Positions 50,601 to 61,997 of a DNA stretch of 64,000 nt are shown piece by piece (the stretch's first letter is position 1; every line of letters starts with the position of its first letter). Both the position numbers and the translations under genes were made by a program. The stretch is from Rotaria macrura (taxonomy: Eukaryota > Rotifera > Eurotatoria > Philodinida > Philodinidae), in the NCBI GenBank assembly GCA_900239685.1, contig OENT01000105.1:149981-213980 (forward strand). The letters run 5' to 3'. Under the pieces are notes generated by a model that saw nothing but the letters and a program-made list of their open reading frames with translations, did no database searches and was not told the origin of the DNA.

Positions 50601-52630
50601 AACTCATGAAAAAGTGATAGCACACAAGGTTTGTTTCGTTTTTTCTTTGATATCTCCTTCATTGCTATTTAATTCAAACAATGAATAAATGCTTTTCTTC
50701 CTTGACAAACTGAAATCCAACGACCACTTTTCAATAGGTGCAATACTATGAGTCCAAGAAAAACAAAATTTTATCGTTGATTCACTCGAAGTTTTATGTG
50801 TACGATTAGGAACCTCATTGACATTTTATCTTACTGGTTGAATCGACAGATTTGTTTTACTAAGAAAGCCTTCAGAAACTGCAAAACAGTAGTGAAATAC
50901 TCGAACAGTTTAAAACTCATTACTATCAAGAATAGAAAATTTTCGCATTAAGCGTTCGATCATTGAATATGTATGTATGTGTTACGTTTCTCTGCTTTTA
51001 CACCTGCATGTCGATTAAACGAATAGTATTTCCAATGTATCTGGTATAAACATTCTCATGTACATAGACAAATGTCATGTGTGATACGTGAGACATTAGA
51101 GACACCAAATACATTTTATTTGTCGATGTTGAAACAATAAGATTATTCTACGTATCGAATCCTACGAAGAAATAAAGACTTCTTTTCAAAATTAACAAAT
51201 CGTAAATTTATTAGAAAGAATATGTATAACATTTTTCCTTATTCAATCGATACGTAAAATATGAAAGAAATATTGTTAGACTAGACACTATTCTATCCTT
51301 TTGTCATATAATGCTACTAAAATAATGCTTCGATAAAACAATTTTATGTTCTAAGATATAATTGATAATAAGACGCTTACATCTGATTCAGTTAAATTTG
51401 CATTGATTCGGTTTTTAAACAAAGTACGCATTTACTCTTTAAGTCTTCGACAACAAAGAAAAAAACACAAATTGTTTCAACCATTCCAACGCCGCCAACA
51501 CCACAACCTCCTATTGTCGATCTGTTAGGTGATGATGATGGCTTCACACCATATGTTCAAGCTCCGAGTGTTTCGCCGCCAATCGATGATGATTTTGGTC
51601 ATTTCCATGAAGTATCTACCATTCCAACTCAACAAGTGACATCGCCAGTTATCACGTAAATGTTTTTCCGTATTATTTTCTTTTCTTAAAATAATGAAAT
51701 CCTTATTAAGAACGCAATCTTCTTTATGGCCAACCTCAACTGCACCAGTTGTAGGACCACCAGCATCTTCATCATTAATATTCGATCCATTCGAATCACT
51801 TGGACAAGTAGCGTCTGCATCGCACGATCTTCTACAGCCAGTGAACTCAGCAGCAACAACAACAACAAATAATCCTGTTTCAAATGATTTGAATTTATTT
51901 TTTCCACCTTCGCAATCATCATCATCAATGGTTTTTCCTTCTCAACAGTTACCATCTGCACGTCCACAAACATTTCAACAACCGATGATGTTTTCATCAA
52001 CTCAAGAACTATTCAATCAGTCCAACAACAATTCCTTCAATGTAAGTTTCAAATCGATAAATAACGGAAAAAAACTAGAAAGACTTATGAACGATCAGAG
52101 ATTCAGCAAACAGCCATTTCTTATAGGCCGTATTTCCCAATGTATCCTCTCCGGTTGCTAAACAAACGCAAGCAACATCTCTAGAGAAGCAGGTATCATT
52201 TTGCTGCTATAACATTTCTCTGCTTGTCGGGAGTGAACTAACAAATGATAATTTTGTTTTCTTTTATTCATTGATGAACAATGCGGATTAAAATCGAATA
52301 TTTTTGTGATTGAAAACATATTCTTTATGTCTATGATTTAGAATACTTGGTCATCAGCGCAAGGAAAAATTGATATATCATTGAATAATCTCATTCCACA
52401 TACTCGCGGCGATCCTCAGAAGACTTCATTAGCACTCAATCAACTAATGAGTCCAACAAGTCCAACCAATAGTGGTTCTTCATCGTCAATGATGATGATG
52501 AATAAAAATACTCAACCAATGTTTTCGAATTCATGTATGGTATTGATGAAGTAATGAACATACTTTTAATTTCTCGCTTATTTTAGCATTTCCAATGAAT
52601 ATGTCTGGTAATCCTACGAGACTTAAATAA
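47626..52630 (+). CDS. CLINT1: CLINT1/epsinR (ENTH-domain clathrin adaptor), 12 exons
   Basis: Exons are 47626-47838, 47894-47959, 49275-49413, 49471-49602, 49662-49878, 50046-50136, 50401-50469, 51444-51655, 51711-52041, 52127-52192, 52342-52534 and 52587-52630. Phases close, giving 590 residues. Residues about 18-155 are an ENTH domain very close to CLINT1: YKVRELFDKATNIVMNYTE, ATNDESWGPPG, YWRRTYKSLLLLLYLIKNGS, VTSAREHLYDLKSLESF, GKDQGINVRHKVKEIIEFIQ and DDDRLRDERKKAKANRDKYV. The tail is disordered, with VDLLGDDDGF (clathrin/adaptor-type acidic motif), DPFESLGQ and a conserved C-terminal block (NTWSSAQGKIDISLNNLIP) that matches the W-x(n)-ISLDNLLP motif of CLINT1. The protein binds PI4P at the trans-Golgi network and endosomes, together with AP-1, GGA and clathrin. 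It is the only large gene on the plus strand. Confidence 0.96.
47960..49274. other. Long intron 2 of CLINT1
   Basis: A 1.3-kb intron interrupts the ENTH domain. It contains no recognised exon or repeat. The short plus frame at 48373-48555 has no domain and would not join in phase with a conserved ENTH sequence. Confidence 0.6.
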
Positions 52631-53224
52631 ACTATATTTACTAAAAGAAAAAAAACCTACAAAACAAAACTACTGTGCCCGTGTGTTCGAGTGTGTATGT
52701 TGTTCAGAGCTTGTATATCTATTTTCAGCGTGAAGCTTCTTTGACTTAATTTATTATTTATTCATATTTGTTAACTGACGAATTAGTTATTGTACAATTA
52801 AGAATATTAATTACTGGAAACGTTTTTCTTTTGATTTTTCATCAAAATATGATTAATCTGCATTTCTTGTTTTTTCTTCTCTTAATTTCGTCCATTTCTT
52901 CTTTTTCTTTGCAAAGTTTTTTGGCTTCAGCTCTTTTTTTTTTCGTCGAACAGTGGAATTCTGTTTATTTTGTTTGATTAGTTATCTCTCTACTTCTGTC
53001 GTTTACATTCTATCTTTCCTTACAAACATATACATTTATACACTCACAAACATACACACACACATATATATATATATGTAGAGATTGACGTTTCTAATTT
53101 ATTACAACCAACGCGTTTACAATGCTCGACTGTTACATAGACTATAAATATAATACTGTGACTTTTTTTTGTTCAAGCAGAGAAAAAGCAAAAAGAATAA
53201 ATAAAATATAATAAAATAATTCTG

Positions 53225-53905
53225 TTACTCGACTAGATGATTTTCATCAACAAGATCTTTTATGTCTTGATTTTCAAATAATGTTGCATGATGACCATTT
53301 TTTACTATGTATAATATTGCACGACTTAAAGCAACCGACGTTATAACCCATGAAGGTTTGATGATTTTGAAGATATGTAAAACCGGTAGAAAAGCTCGCT
53401 CAAACCAAGGCTTATTTGATGTTCCTTGTGTAAATAGAATACCGGCCGGACGTACCGTATAGATTTCTTTGAGACCGCTTTCTTTTATCAGATCATTTTC
53501 CGTTTTACCTTTGATACGACCAAATAAAAATCGAGTCTGTTCAGTTGAATCAGCACCCATTCCACTGACAAATAGAAATCGCATGTTTGGATTAATCTGC
53601 GAGATTGCTTTAGCAGCTGCTAATGTATAGTCATGTGTAATTTTTATGTATTCACTTTCATTGACAGCATTTTGTGATATACCTAATGCCCATATACATG
53701 CTTGATGACTTTCAAATAAATTTAGTAATGGATTATAATCAAGAAAATTGGAATGAATAACATTGGTAAGTTTTTCAGAGATAATATTTTTGTCAAGAGA
53801 ACTTCGTGTAACAGCTGTTATACTTTCAATGCTTTTATTTTCAACAGCTTGACGCACACATTCAGAGCCAACGGCACCATTAGCACCAAATATGATTATT
53901 TTCAT
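53225..53905 (-). CDS. Atypical SDR / NAD(P)-binding oxidoreductase-like protein, intronless
   Basis: This is a complete 226-residue single-exon frame. It begins MKIIIFGANGAVGSECV, the beta-alpha-beta nucleotide-binding motif with GxxGxxG spacing, followed by a strand ending ITAVTRS. A catalytic-region equivalent reads FLFVSGMGADS, then FGRIKGKTENDLIKESGLK and YTVRPAGILF. The usual SDR Tyr-x-x-x-Lys is not evident: the position carries GRIKGKTE, as in many NmrA/HTATIP2-like (PF13460-type) proteins that bind NAD(P) with uncertain catalysis. The length is usual for that family. Lack of introns in a window where almost every gene has several, and a bacterial/fungal-type sequence style, make horizontal acquisition worth testing. 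It is convergent with CLINT1. Confidence 0.88.
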   Translation of the reverse strand: MKIIIFGANGAVGSECVRQAVENKSIESITAVTRSSLDKNIISEKLTNVIHSNFLDYNPLLNLFESHQACIWALGISQNAVNESEYIKITHDYTLAAAKAISQINPNMRFLFVSGMGADSTEQTRFLFGRIKGKTENDLIKESGLKEIYTVRPAGILFTQGTSNKPWFERAFLPVLHIFKIIKPSWVITSVALSRAILYIVKNGHHATLFENQDIKDLVDENHLVE

Positions 53906-55324
53906 AGTTGACTAAAACAAGAAAAAAAATAGATTTAAAATATTGTTAATCAGATAATGTTCAGAAAAATATTTATTGAGAAAAAAAAGAGAAATTAAAT
54001 CAATTATTATTACAGAGTAGCTCATGAGAAATAGAACTATCATCAGTTTTTATATTTTCAAAAGCAGCTTTTCAACATGATCATGAAGTTTATTTTTCAC
54101 TGAGATGACTCGTTCGTTCCTTTTCTCTACAAGTACACATTTTTCACTGACATGGACTCAATAGCGTATACTTCATATTAAGCCATGGTGAAGCAAAAAG
54201 TAATGTCCGATAGCTGCTTGTATTTAATACAACTTTTCTATGAGACATTGGAAATTATTTCATCAGTTGTTTTTCTTTCTTCTTTCATCATACAGAGTCT
54301 CTCTCTCTCTCTGTCTTTTTCTGTGGTGATATTTCTTCTCATTAGTCACAATGACTAGTCTTCATTTATGAAGCATTGGAAAAGAAAAGATGTCGTAGTT
54401 GATCGTATTCATACGTTTTCGAATGACTTGAACTATAATATTTATCTTTTAAATCAATAGTAGCCGTGAAATTTTCTAGTTGTTTATAGACCTTAGGCAA
54501 AGTAATGTGGTAATGATAATCGATTAAATAACAATCAGGAAAAATATGATACATGATTTTGGAGAATAGTTGTCTCTTTCCTTCGTTTAATAACTTTTTA
54601 ACTTATAGATAATATTTTGAAAAGTACTTTTTCATGTCCAAATTCAGAAGTCAAACTGATTTTTAGTTTCGATCTGAATAAAGATTCCCATATGATATGT
54701 ACAAACTATTCTGTTTTCTTGAATTTGGCAATCTTTCATAGTGAAATGGACAAAGAATCGTTTTTGTTTCGTATCATCGCTAGTATTATGATTATGACAC
54801 AGAAATATTAAAAAAAAGAGTCCATCTTGTACATACATAGAGATGTTTTTTTCCGATGAAAATAAAATTTCATTTAACTTTTTAACGTGACGAAGATACA
54901 AGTGTTCTCTAAAATATCGTATTATTAATAAACTTAGGAAAGAAACAACTTTTCTAAAACGATAGCAATGGAATGAAATAAAGTACGAGTAAGACAAAGA
55001 TTGAGAATATTATCGTGTATGTTCAATAATAAAATTTCATCAAAAAAACAAGAGAAATCACAAGCATGATTTGCGATGAATTCATTTACTTAAACAGTTT
55101 CAAATAAAGAAGTTTGTCTTCTCTGTTTCAGTGATAGAAGAAGCGAACCAATGAATAGGCGGACGAACAAAAAAATTTACTCAGAAAAAGATATTGTCTG
55201 TTCATGTTGAAACGCTGTTGAAAAACATATAAAATACTCAGAGATAAATTCTATTTAGGTCACGTGTCATTATAAATGGACGGATAAGATGAAATAAAGC
55301 GTTAATCATTATTTAAAAAAGATA
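53906..55324. other. Intergenic, no gene supported
   Basis: A TC run lies near 54296-54313. Frames at 54366-54554 (-), 54617-54811 (+) and 54644-54997 (-) overlap one another on opposite strands and show no domain. The region should include the promoter of the oxidoreductase gene and the 3' end of the SPMIP11-like gene. Confidence 0.5.
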
Positions 55325-55945
55325 TTAAAAAAGACTAAAACTGCGATCTGTTAGAACCATGTCATCGACAAATCTAAAATACAAAAGTTAACAAACCATG
55401 ACTTTGCGAAACATACTTTAAAAGACTCACTTAGTCATTTCAGATTGAGGATGAACATGACGTTTCTCCTGCGTCCATGGCTCGGTTTTTTTCAATGGTT
55501 CATCTTTAGTCCACCATCCAACTATAATCATAGGATTGTAAAGTAGCTCCACAACAACAAAAATAAATCTCAACTATTCACCCTCTTGAGCAGCTGTCAT
55601 TGGACGTCTCATCATTTGATTTGGCTGTTGATCATTACGTACGTGCATTCGACGTAGAGTACGATAACTCCTAGTTTTTCGAAAGTTATTTTACATATTT
55701 CGGCTCAATTTTATTGGTTCATGAAATTCTTACGAATTTGATACAGCGGGTGATACCCATTCGCGTGATTGTAAATCTCCAGCTAACTCTCGTGCTAATT
55801 GTTTTTCAAGTGCGCTTTTAGCTGGGCCTGCTACAGGCACTTTTCTTAATTCATTGGAACTATTTCCTGTACTTGTTGGTTCAATTTGCTTCATAGATTT
55901 GAATCGATTATCGTAACCCATTAATGTCAAATTGAAGAACGACAT
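55325..55945 (-). CDS. SPMIP11: SPMIP11/TEX49-like microtubule inner protein, 4 exons
   Basis: Exons are 55945-55734, 55670-55582, 55521-55431 and 55373-55325. Phases close, giving 146 residues. Landmarks are MSFFNLTLMGYDN at the N-terminus, RRPMTAAQEVGWW in the middle, EPWTQEKRHVHPQSEMTKF and a C-terminus of VDDMVLTDRSFSLF. From memory, the vertebrate testis-expressed protein 49 (SPMIP11) has the same start (MAFFNL..LGYQN), the same PLT-x-AQ...WW element and the same MTRFMDH...DRTFSL end, so I assign it there. Members bind inside axonemal doublet microtubules of sperm. A role in somatic cilia is possible. The second, third and fourth exons are very short. Confidence 0.78.
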
Positions 55946-57316
55946 TATTTATCTAAAAATAAAATATTCCAAGCGCGTTTATTAGATTGAGAGAGTTATT
56001 GCTTTGATTTATGCATTTAAAATAATGATTTTCATTATCAAATTCTTGAATATCTAAACAAGACAAAGTGACTGCTTCTTTTTCCATAAAACTCTATTAA
56101 TTACGAAACTTACTAATTCGATTATACTACTGCAATTTTTTCTCTAATACTATTCTGTAGAATAGATTATACAAGCAAACAATCTTTCCAGTCACACAAT
56201 GCAGATGACGTGAAAAACTCATCTAACAGAATTCTGCATTCGAACAATAGAAGTGTATTAGTAGAAATAACAAAGCATTAATAGTCTCCGTTAAAGAAAA
56301 TGACTCTTTATTTGTTTTTTGATTTAATCTATTGATCGTTTTTTTCTCTACAGATTACTCGTATTCTATAAATAGATCTATGGTGATTTCATGCATCATG
56401 CGAGTCAATTTTTGTATGCCATATATCATCAGATATTGAAAAAGCAGGCTATATGACAAAGGCAATATGAATGACAAGAATAGACGATGATAATAAAAAC
56501 GTCAGTTCACTCAAATATGTCTCGACTCTACTAACAGATCTATTTAGTTTCCTATTTTCTAATGAATGATATATTCCTTTGTAAAATTTTATTTTCTATA
56601 GCTAACTATCGATTCTATTTCTCAATTAATCATATTTCCTATAGATTTCCATTTAACATCGTATACACTTTGATTTCTCTCTCTATTTTTGAAACTTTAC
56701 TTCAATGTAATCAGATTGTCTTTAATCACTACCTGAAATAACTAAGGTTTAGTAGCGAAATCGATTCGCGTATTATGGATGGTTTATGTTTTTAATCGGA
56801 ATAGGAACAATTCAAAACGATAATGACTTTGATTAAACCCTTGATAAAATAGAATGAGAAAAGTTCTCAGAATATAGTGTATGTCTTCATGTAATTAATT
56901 CATCGCTAATCAACATGAAATCACAGAAAATTGGTAAGATGAATGTGAGTTTTAAATCAACCAGTAATAGTAATAAACAAGTATCTGAGTTAATGTTATC
57001 TTATCCCAAGTGAACTCTAAGTGGTCCGTACTCCTGTATGATTATGATTAATGCTTCGAAAATAGTTGATTGAATTTAGTTCGATAAAAAATAAGACAAT
57101 TATCTATGGAATTCGTTCATTGAAAAACAAATTTTAGTATATCTAGTTGAATAAATATCATTTTAGTGAACTATTATAAAATAATAAGAATATCTAAAAA
57201 AAAAAAAAGAACCACTAAATTATTATTATTTTAGCTTGTGACTCTAACATAATTGAATAAATTCGAACGATAAATAATTTTGAAACGAGAATTATTGCTA
57301 CTGTCGGTATTTTGTT
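55946..57316. other. Intergenic, no gene supported
   Basis: AT-rich sequence with a 12-A homopolymer near 57196-57208. It should contain the SPMIP11-like promoter and the SFXN5 3' untranslated region. I recognise no RNA gene or repeat. Confidence 0.5.
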
Positions 57317-60300
57317 TTAGAGTCCTTTGTTGTAGTAAACATAGGGTTGAGTTGTTTTGGATTGAAGTTCCTTTTCAAGCTCAGTCGTAGCTACCTGTTA
57401 AATATAAGACAAAAGGATATATTTGTAGAGAAGAAAATTTCCTAAATTTACTTTAGATTTCTGTGGAAATAGAGCTATCGATATTGGTAAAGCTAAACCA
57501 AATGAGAATGTACATGCAAGTGTATTCAATGGTAAACTCAGACGTGGAAAACGACGAATTATATTTCTGTATAATGAATAGTTTAATATCAAAGTTTGTT
57601 TATGTTAGCAAAAATAATCAAGACAATTCTTACTTCTCAAATGCTAGCATAATTATAGGTGGAATCGAAAGAATTGGTACTGGTAAAAAAGCCCGTGTCA
57701 TAGCCATTTCAGTTAAAGCCTAAACGTAAACTTGCATTTTTAGCTTATGTAAAGTATAAGATTTTAATAAGTAAAATAAATCTAATCACTTTTTTAGCTG
57801 CTACTTTTGATACACCAATCGAATTATCTTGTTCATCGAGTACTTCGATTCCATCATGTAATTCGTGAAAACGCATAAAAAGAACATTACATGTACTCGC
57901 ACATGCTATAATTAAAATCAAATGCGAATTAAGATTCTTCGTGAAATTTTCACTGATGCAAAAAGAAAATAATCAGATCATATTTTTCTCAAAATTTTCA
58001 AAATAATACTTTGTTATTCGTAAGAAAAAAAGACAATCAAATCATGTATTGATCCATGCATATATATAAGAGCTAGGCTGAGTCTCTTACCGACAGCCGG
58101 CAATGGTACAAATCTTTGTACAATTGTTTTTAGTTTTGGTGGAAGTGATTTCGTTCGACGAATGAACATTGTCAAACCAACCTGACAATATTACAATGTA
58201 TTGATGAACTTTCAAAAGAAAACATAATTCACATACAGCAATGGAAACTGAAACAGTAACTGCACTTAAATATCCAGTAACGAATTTCGATACCGGCGTA
58301 TGTTGTGACGCATTTCTATTTGCATAATTAACACCAGCATTGTGACTAAATAATAATAATTACTTCGTAATTTTCAAGATTTGTTTTGCTTAGTTAAGTA
58401 CACACAACATAGAAATTCAAGTGGATTTCTTCATTCATTGACTTATATGTGATTTGAACAATTGTTCACGAGTACATACTTATTATTTCAATGGGATTAA
58501 GTTAACAAGAAAAAAAAAGTTTTTAAATCTTACTAAAACTACCGATACAACCAAAATCGAATTTTTCCCATCATTTTTTTTTACTATGAATATGAACTCA
58601 TTGAAAGAGTAGCATTATGTGTTTTCCTGTTTAATCAGTATCAAAAATAAAATAGGAACGAAAATCATGTTGACCTAGATACAAAATAAATAACACTAAT
58701 AAATCACAATCAATATACTTGAGATTTATAATTTAGATTGAGAAGCAATGTTGTAAACTGTTCCAGTTTTCTTTCACTGCAGAGCATAGGCTTATATGTT
58801 ATTTCTTATTTGAGTGAATAGGTTTCAAATCTGAGAAGTAATCATTCAATTTTTTTTTGCAAGTTGAGAAACTTCTAACCACTTTCTTTACTGTTGTTGC
58901 AATGTAAAAAAAGGACTGCTCATGATTTCGTTTGTTGTACTCTTCTATATTGGCTCATACTTGAAAAAGATACATGATAGACTAGTCATAATTATGAAAA
59001 TCTGCCATTAGTTATGCACAATTGTTAAGAATCAGTTTCGATGATGAAAGTATTGCTATTTTCCCTCAAAGTAGTTTCTCTAAAGTTTAATCTTACGCCC
59101 AGTTTTTACTTTAGTGCACAAATATACTGAAAATGAAATGATCTCTCTGCATGGATTCTCATACTGATTATCAATGCGTGGCAACTATATTTTTAGACAT
59201 GCTTTGATAAAAGAAACTACAATAGAAAAAATCATTTACAATTTTCTATTTCGAAAATGAAACAAAATACAAGACATCAGACTCTCTTGACAAGTAATAA
59301 TAGAATCTTTTGTAAAAAAAAAACTACATGATCATTAGGGCAGTTTGAAATCAACTTAATCCAGTACGATAAGATACTGGATCTTGTGCATTGTAACAAG
59401 AAAATATTGGATACGAGAACCGATGTGCCTATAAACACATGTTGTAAGCCCTACACAAGACAGGGGTGGTCACATGATTCGCCTCTTTTTTTTTGTATGA
59501 ATCTTAGCAAATAATATTTTTTTCGATTTAGTTTTAAAGATTTTGAATTACGTAAAAAGAAACCTAGATAGTTAGAGAGCACATGACAAAAAATAATTGA
59601 AACTTGAAAGACAAAATCATTTTGAATATATCACAACTCAACGAAAGACTTTAAGTCTTTTGTTTTCAATGAGTAAACTAATTGAAAAAATATGAAATCG
59701 TTAACTATTGTTCAAGCTCTACGCAGATATATATATAAATCAATAAATAGTAGAGTGCAATCAGCCACGCTGTCTTATACGTGCTTCCTGAAATAATCAA
59801 ATTATTTACCTTTGATTTAACCATTGCCAGAAAATAATTTGTTTCAGTGTTGGATCTGGCAGAAGAAGACCGACAACGATTGGTGTACCAAATGGTACGT
59901 ATCCTTTAATGAAGAGAAAACTAATAAATGTTGTTAAATACAAAAGTAATAAAAAAAAGAACAGAAGATTGTTTAGAGATGTTTTGCAAATATTTGTTAA
60001 CTATTGGTGAAAATTTTCTACATGACATAGAACAAGACTAGAAATCGTGCCAAACGAATGCATAATAAGAAAAGAAAAGAAAGGAAAAGAAAATGTTTAC
60101 TTAATCGATGATCATACTTTAAAACATGATTGATATATTGCCTCAAAAAGAAAATTAAAATAAATTTTAATATTCTTTAAAGCTAAAAATGCATTTCTTC
60201 AAGGTTAAATTGAATGACAATGCTGATTAGCTTCTCTTAAAATAAATCTCATTAATTAAAATTAGTTCTACCTGCCATACGAAGCGGCATAAAAATTTTA

Positions 60301-60718
60301 TGGCCAGTATCAGGATGTAGTGTAGCCTAATAATCATAAATATATAAACTAGTAACAACTAAAACAACAATATCATAAACATAAAATCCTACTTGTATGA
60401 TATGTTGTGCTTCCCATAAATCTTTGTCGGTAGTACCTGGGGGTAAAGTTTTTGCTTGATAGTCATCTAGTAATTGACGACATTTATTCAATTCAGACTA
60501 AATTAAGAAAATTAAATTATTTCTAACTTCAATACCAATGAGAAAGCTTACATTGTTAACAAATAGTGTACGTGGATCAATAATATTCATAAAATGTAAA
60601 AGTCGTCCCCAGTACGTATTCTAATTAGAGTTTCAATTTAATTCAATTAAAATTTTACCAAAAATAGGCTTACGAGATCATAACGACTTTTGCCTAATTC
60701 AAATGGTGGATAAGACAT
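57317..60718 (-). CDS. SFXN5: Sideroflexin-5 (mitochondrial transporter), 11 exons
   Basis: Exons are 60718-60674, 60620-60552, 60497-60393, 60326-60272, 59903-59810, 58345-58237, 58181-58091, 57905-57790, 57719-57634, 57566-57452 and 57394-57317. Phases close, giving 320 residues, the normal family length. Signature blocks include [31 protein letters not shown]-like [62 protein letters not shown] and the C-terminal [15 protein letters not shown] at the start and VYNKGL at the end point to the SFXN5 subfamily rather than SFXN1-3. Sideroflexins sit in the inner mitochondrial membrane. SFXN1 imports serine, and SFXN5 has been linked to citrate transport. Intron 5 is 1.46 kb, the rest are mostly under 100 bp. 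Confidence 0.97.
58346..59809. other. Long intron 5 of SFXN5
   Basis: This 1.46-kb intron lies between the WQWLNQ and SHNAG codons. A GACAGGGGTGGTCACATG motif near 59459-59476 resembles one hAT terminus, but I could not find a matching opposite end. Nothing else was recognised. Confidence 0.5.
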
Positions 60719-60851
60719 TATTATCTGAAAAAAGCAAATAAATAGTAACTACGTTGCTACGGGCCTCTTCTATTTTTCATGTAAACTTCTTTTCGTTCTT
60801 TTTTCTTTCCTGTATTTTGCATTAAGAGGAGACGAACGAAGAGGAAAGAAA
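60719..60851. promoter_or_regulatory. Compact divergent promoter between SFXN5 and a small plus-strand gene
   Basis: Only 133 bp separate the SFXN5 start codon from the start of the plus-strand two-exon frame, so any promoter elements are shared. No core motif is identified with confidence. Confidence 0.4.
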
Positions 60852-61210
60852 ATGTCGATGTTACCTATCTCTACGGTCAAGGGCAAAAACTCGAATGATA
60901 AGAATAAAACAACGAAAAATCTAGACGAACACAGAGATCTAATTTCAAATCTACTCAATAATTATTCAACGAATGGACTTCATCTGACTTATCGTAAAAT
61001 ATTAAAATGTCTTCCATTCTAGCACAAAAATCTTTCATTTCATTCATAGTCAAAGATCAATCTAATCGTGTACCATTTACACTCTACTATACATGTGAAC
61101 ATAGACGAACAACATATGATTTCGGATTTGAAGAATTCTATTTACAAAAACAATCCTCATCAAAATATAAAAATCAACTAGATCTAATTGCTAATGTAGC
61201 AACGTATTGA
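60852..61210 (+). CDS. Small two-exon gene, unrecognised
   Basis: Exon 1 is 60852-60993 and exon 2 is 61050-61210. They are joined by a 56-bp GTAAAA...CATAG intron whose length is typical for this genome, and the phase closes to give 100 residues. The N-terminus is basic and polar (STVKGKNSNDKNKTTKN), then HRDLISNLLNNYSTNGL and a more ordered second half with NRVPFTLYYTCEHRRTTYDF and GFEEFYLQKQ. There is no signal peptide or membrane helix. I do not recognise the family. The codon pattern and clean splice sites favour a real gene, but it is short. Confidence 0.45.
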
Positions 61211-61997
61211 CGTTTTACATGTCAGTATATACATACGGAATTCAATAAAAGAAGAATTTTCGAAAACAAATTAATTTACTATTCTTGCTATTCTATGCAA
61301 TCAGTTTGGTTATCAAGAACCGGCTGAAATCAAAGACGAATTATTAAATAATTAAAAATATGTTCGACCAGATAACAATTTTATTCCGAAATTTCCTTTA
61401 TTTTGAATCCCTGATGACCATGGTAAAATCTTGCATGCATTATAGGTGTATTTAAAATCTTTGTATACCAGCAACAACGAAATATTTCGATGATCATACA
61501 AGAACCATATCATTTCGATGATATAAGATGGAAGTTTGAAAAATTTTTCATCCATTCAAATAGATAGATATTCAATAATGAGATATGAGAGTGATGCTGA
61601 ACCGTTATTTATTCGATAATTTATTGAACAAATTTTTCAAATTAAAAACTACATAGAAATTAAAAATCTGATCAAAAGTTTTTCGCTTTGTTCATCCTAT
61701 TATTTTCAAGGATGATTTCACTGTAAACCATTTAAGACGAAATAAGTCGGATAGATTGATCTTTATTTGATTTTATGACTCTTTATTACATTCAATTCAT
61801 TTATAAATAAAACTTAATAATAAGATGAATTAAACAAAACTGCAGAAAAAAATAATAAATTGAAATCCGAAAACTCTATTTTATCTGAACGATAAAAAAT
61901 ATATGCTTGACTATTACAAAAAATGACTAGAATAAATAGCCGATAGCGTACTAAAATAAAAAAACTAAATATATGAGATGTTCGTCTTTTAATGAAT
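61211..61997. other. Convergent intergenic region
   Basis: This lies between the ends of the small plus-strand gene and the CUB-LDLa gene. Minus frames at 61352-61555 and 61814-62011 carry no domain. It is probably untranslated 3' sequence of both genes. Confidence 0.5.

Noticed and set aside
59459-59476. GACAGGGGTGGTCACATG, similar to a hAT terminus
   Set aside because: No matching inverted end or 8-bp duplication was found nearby.
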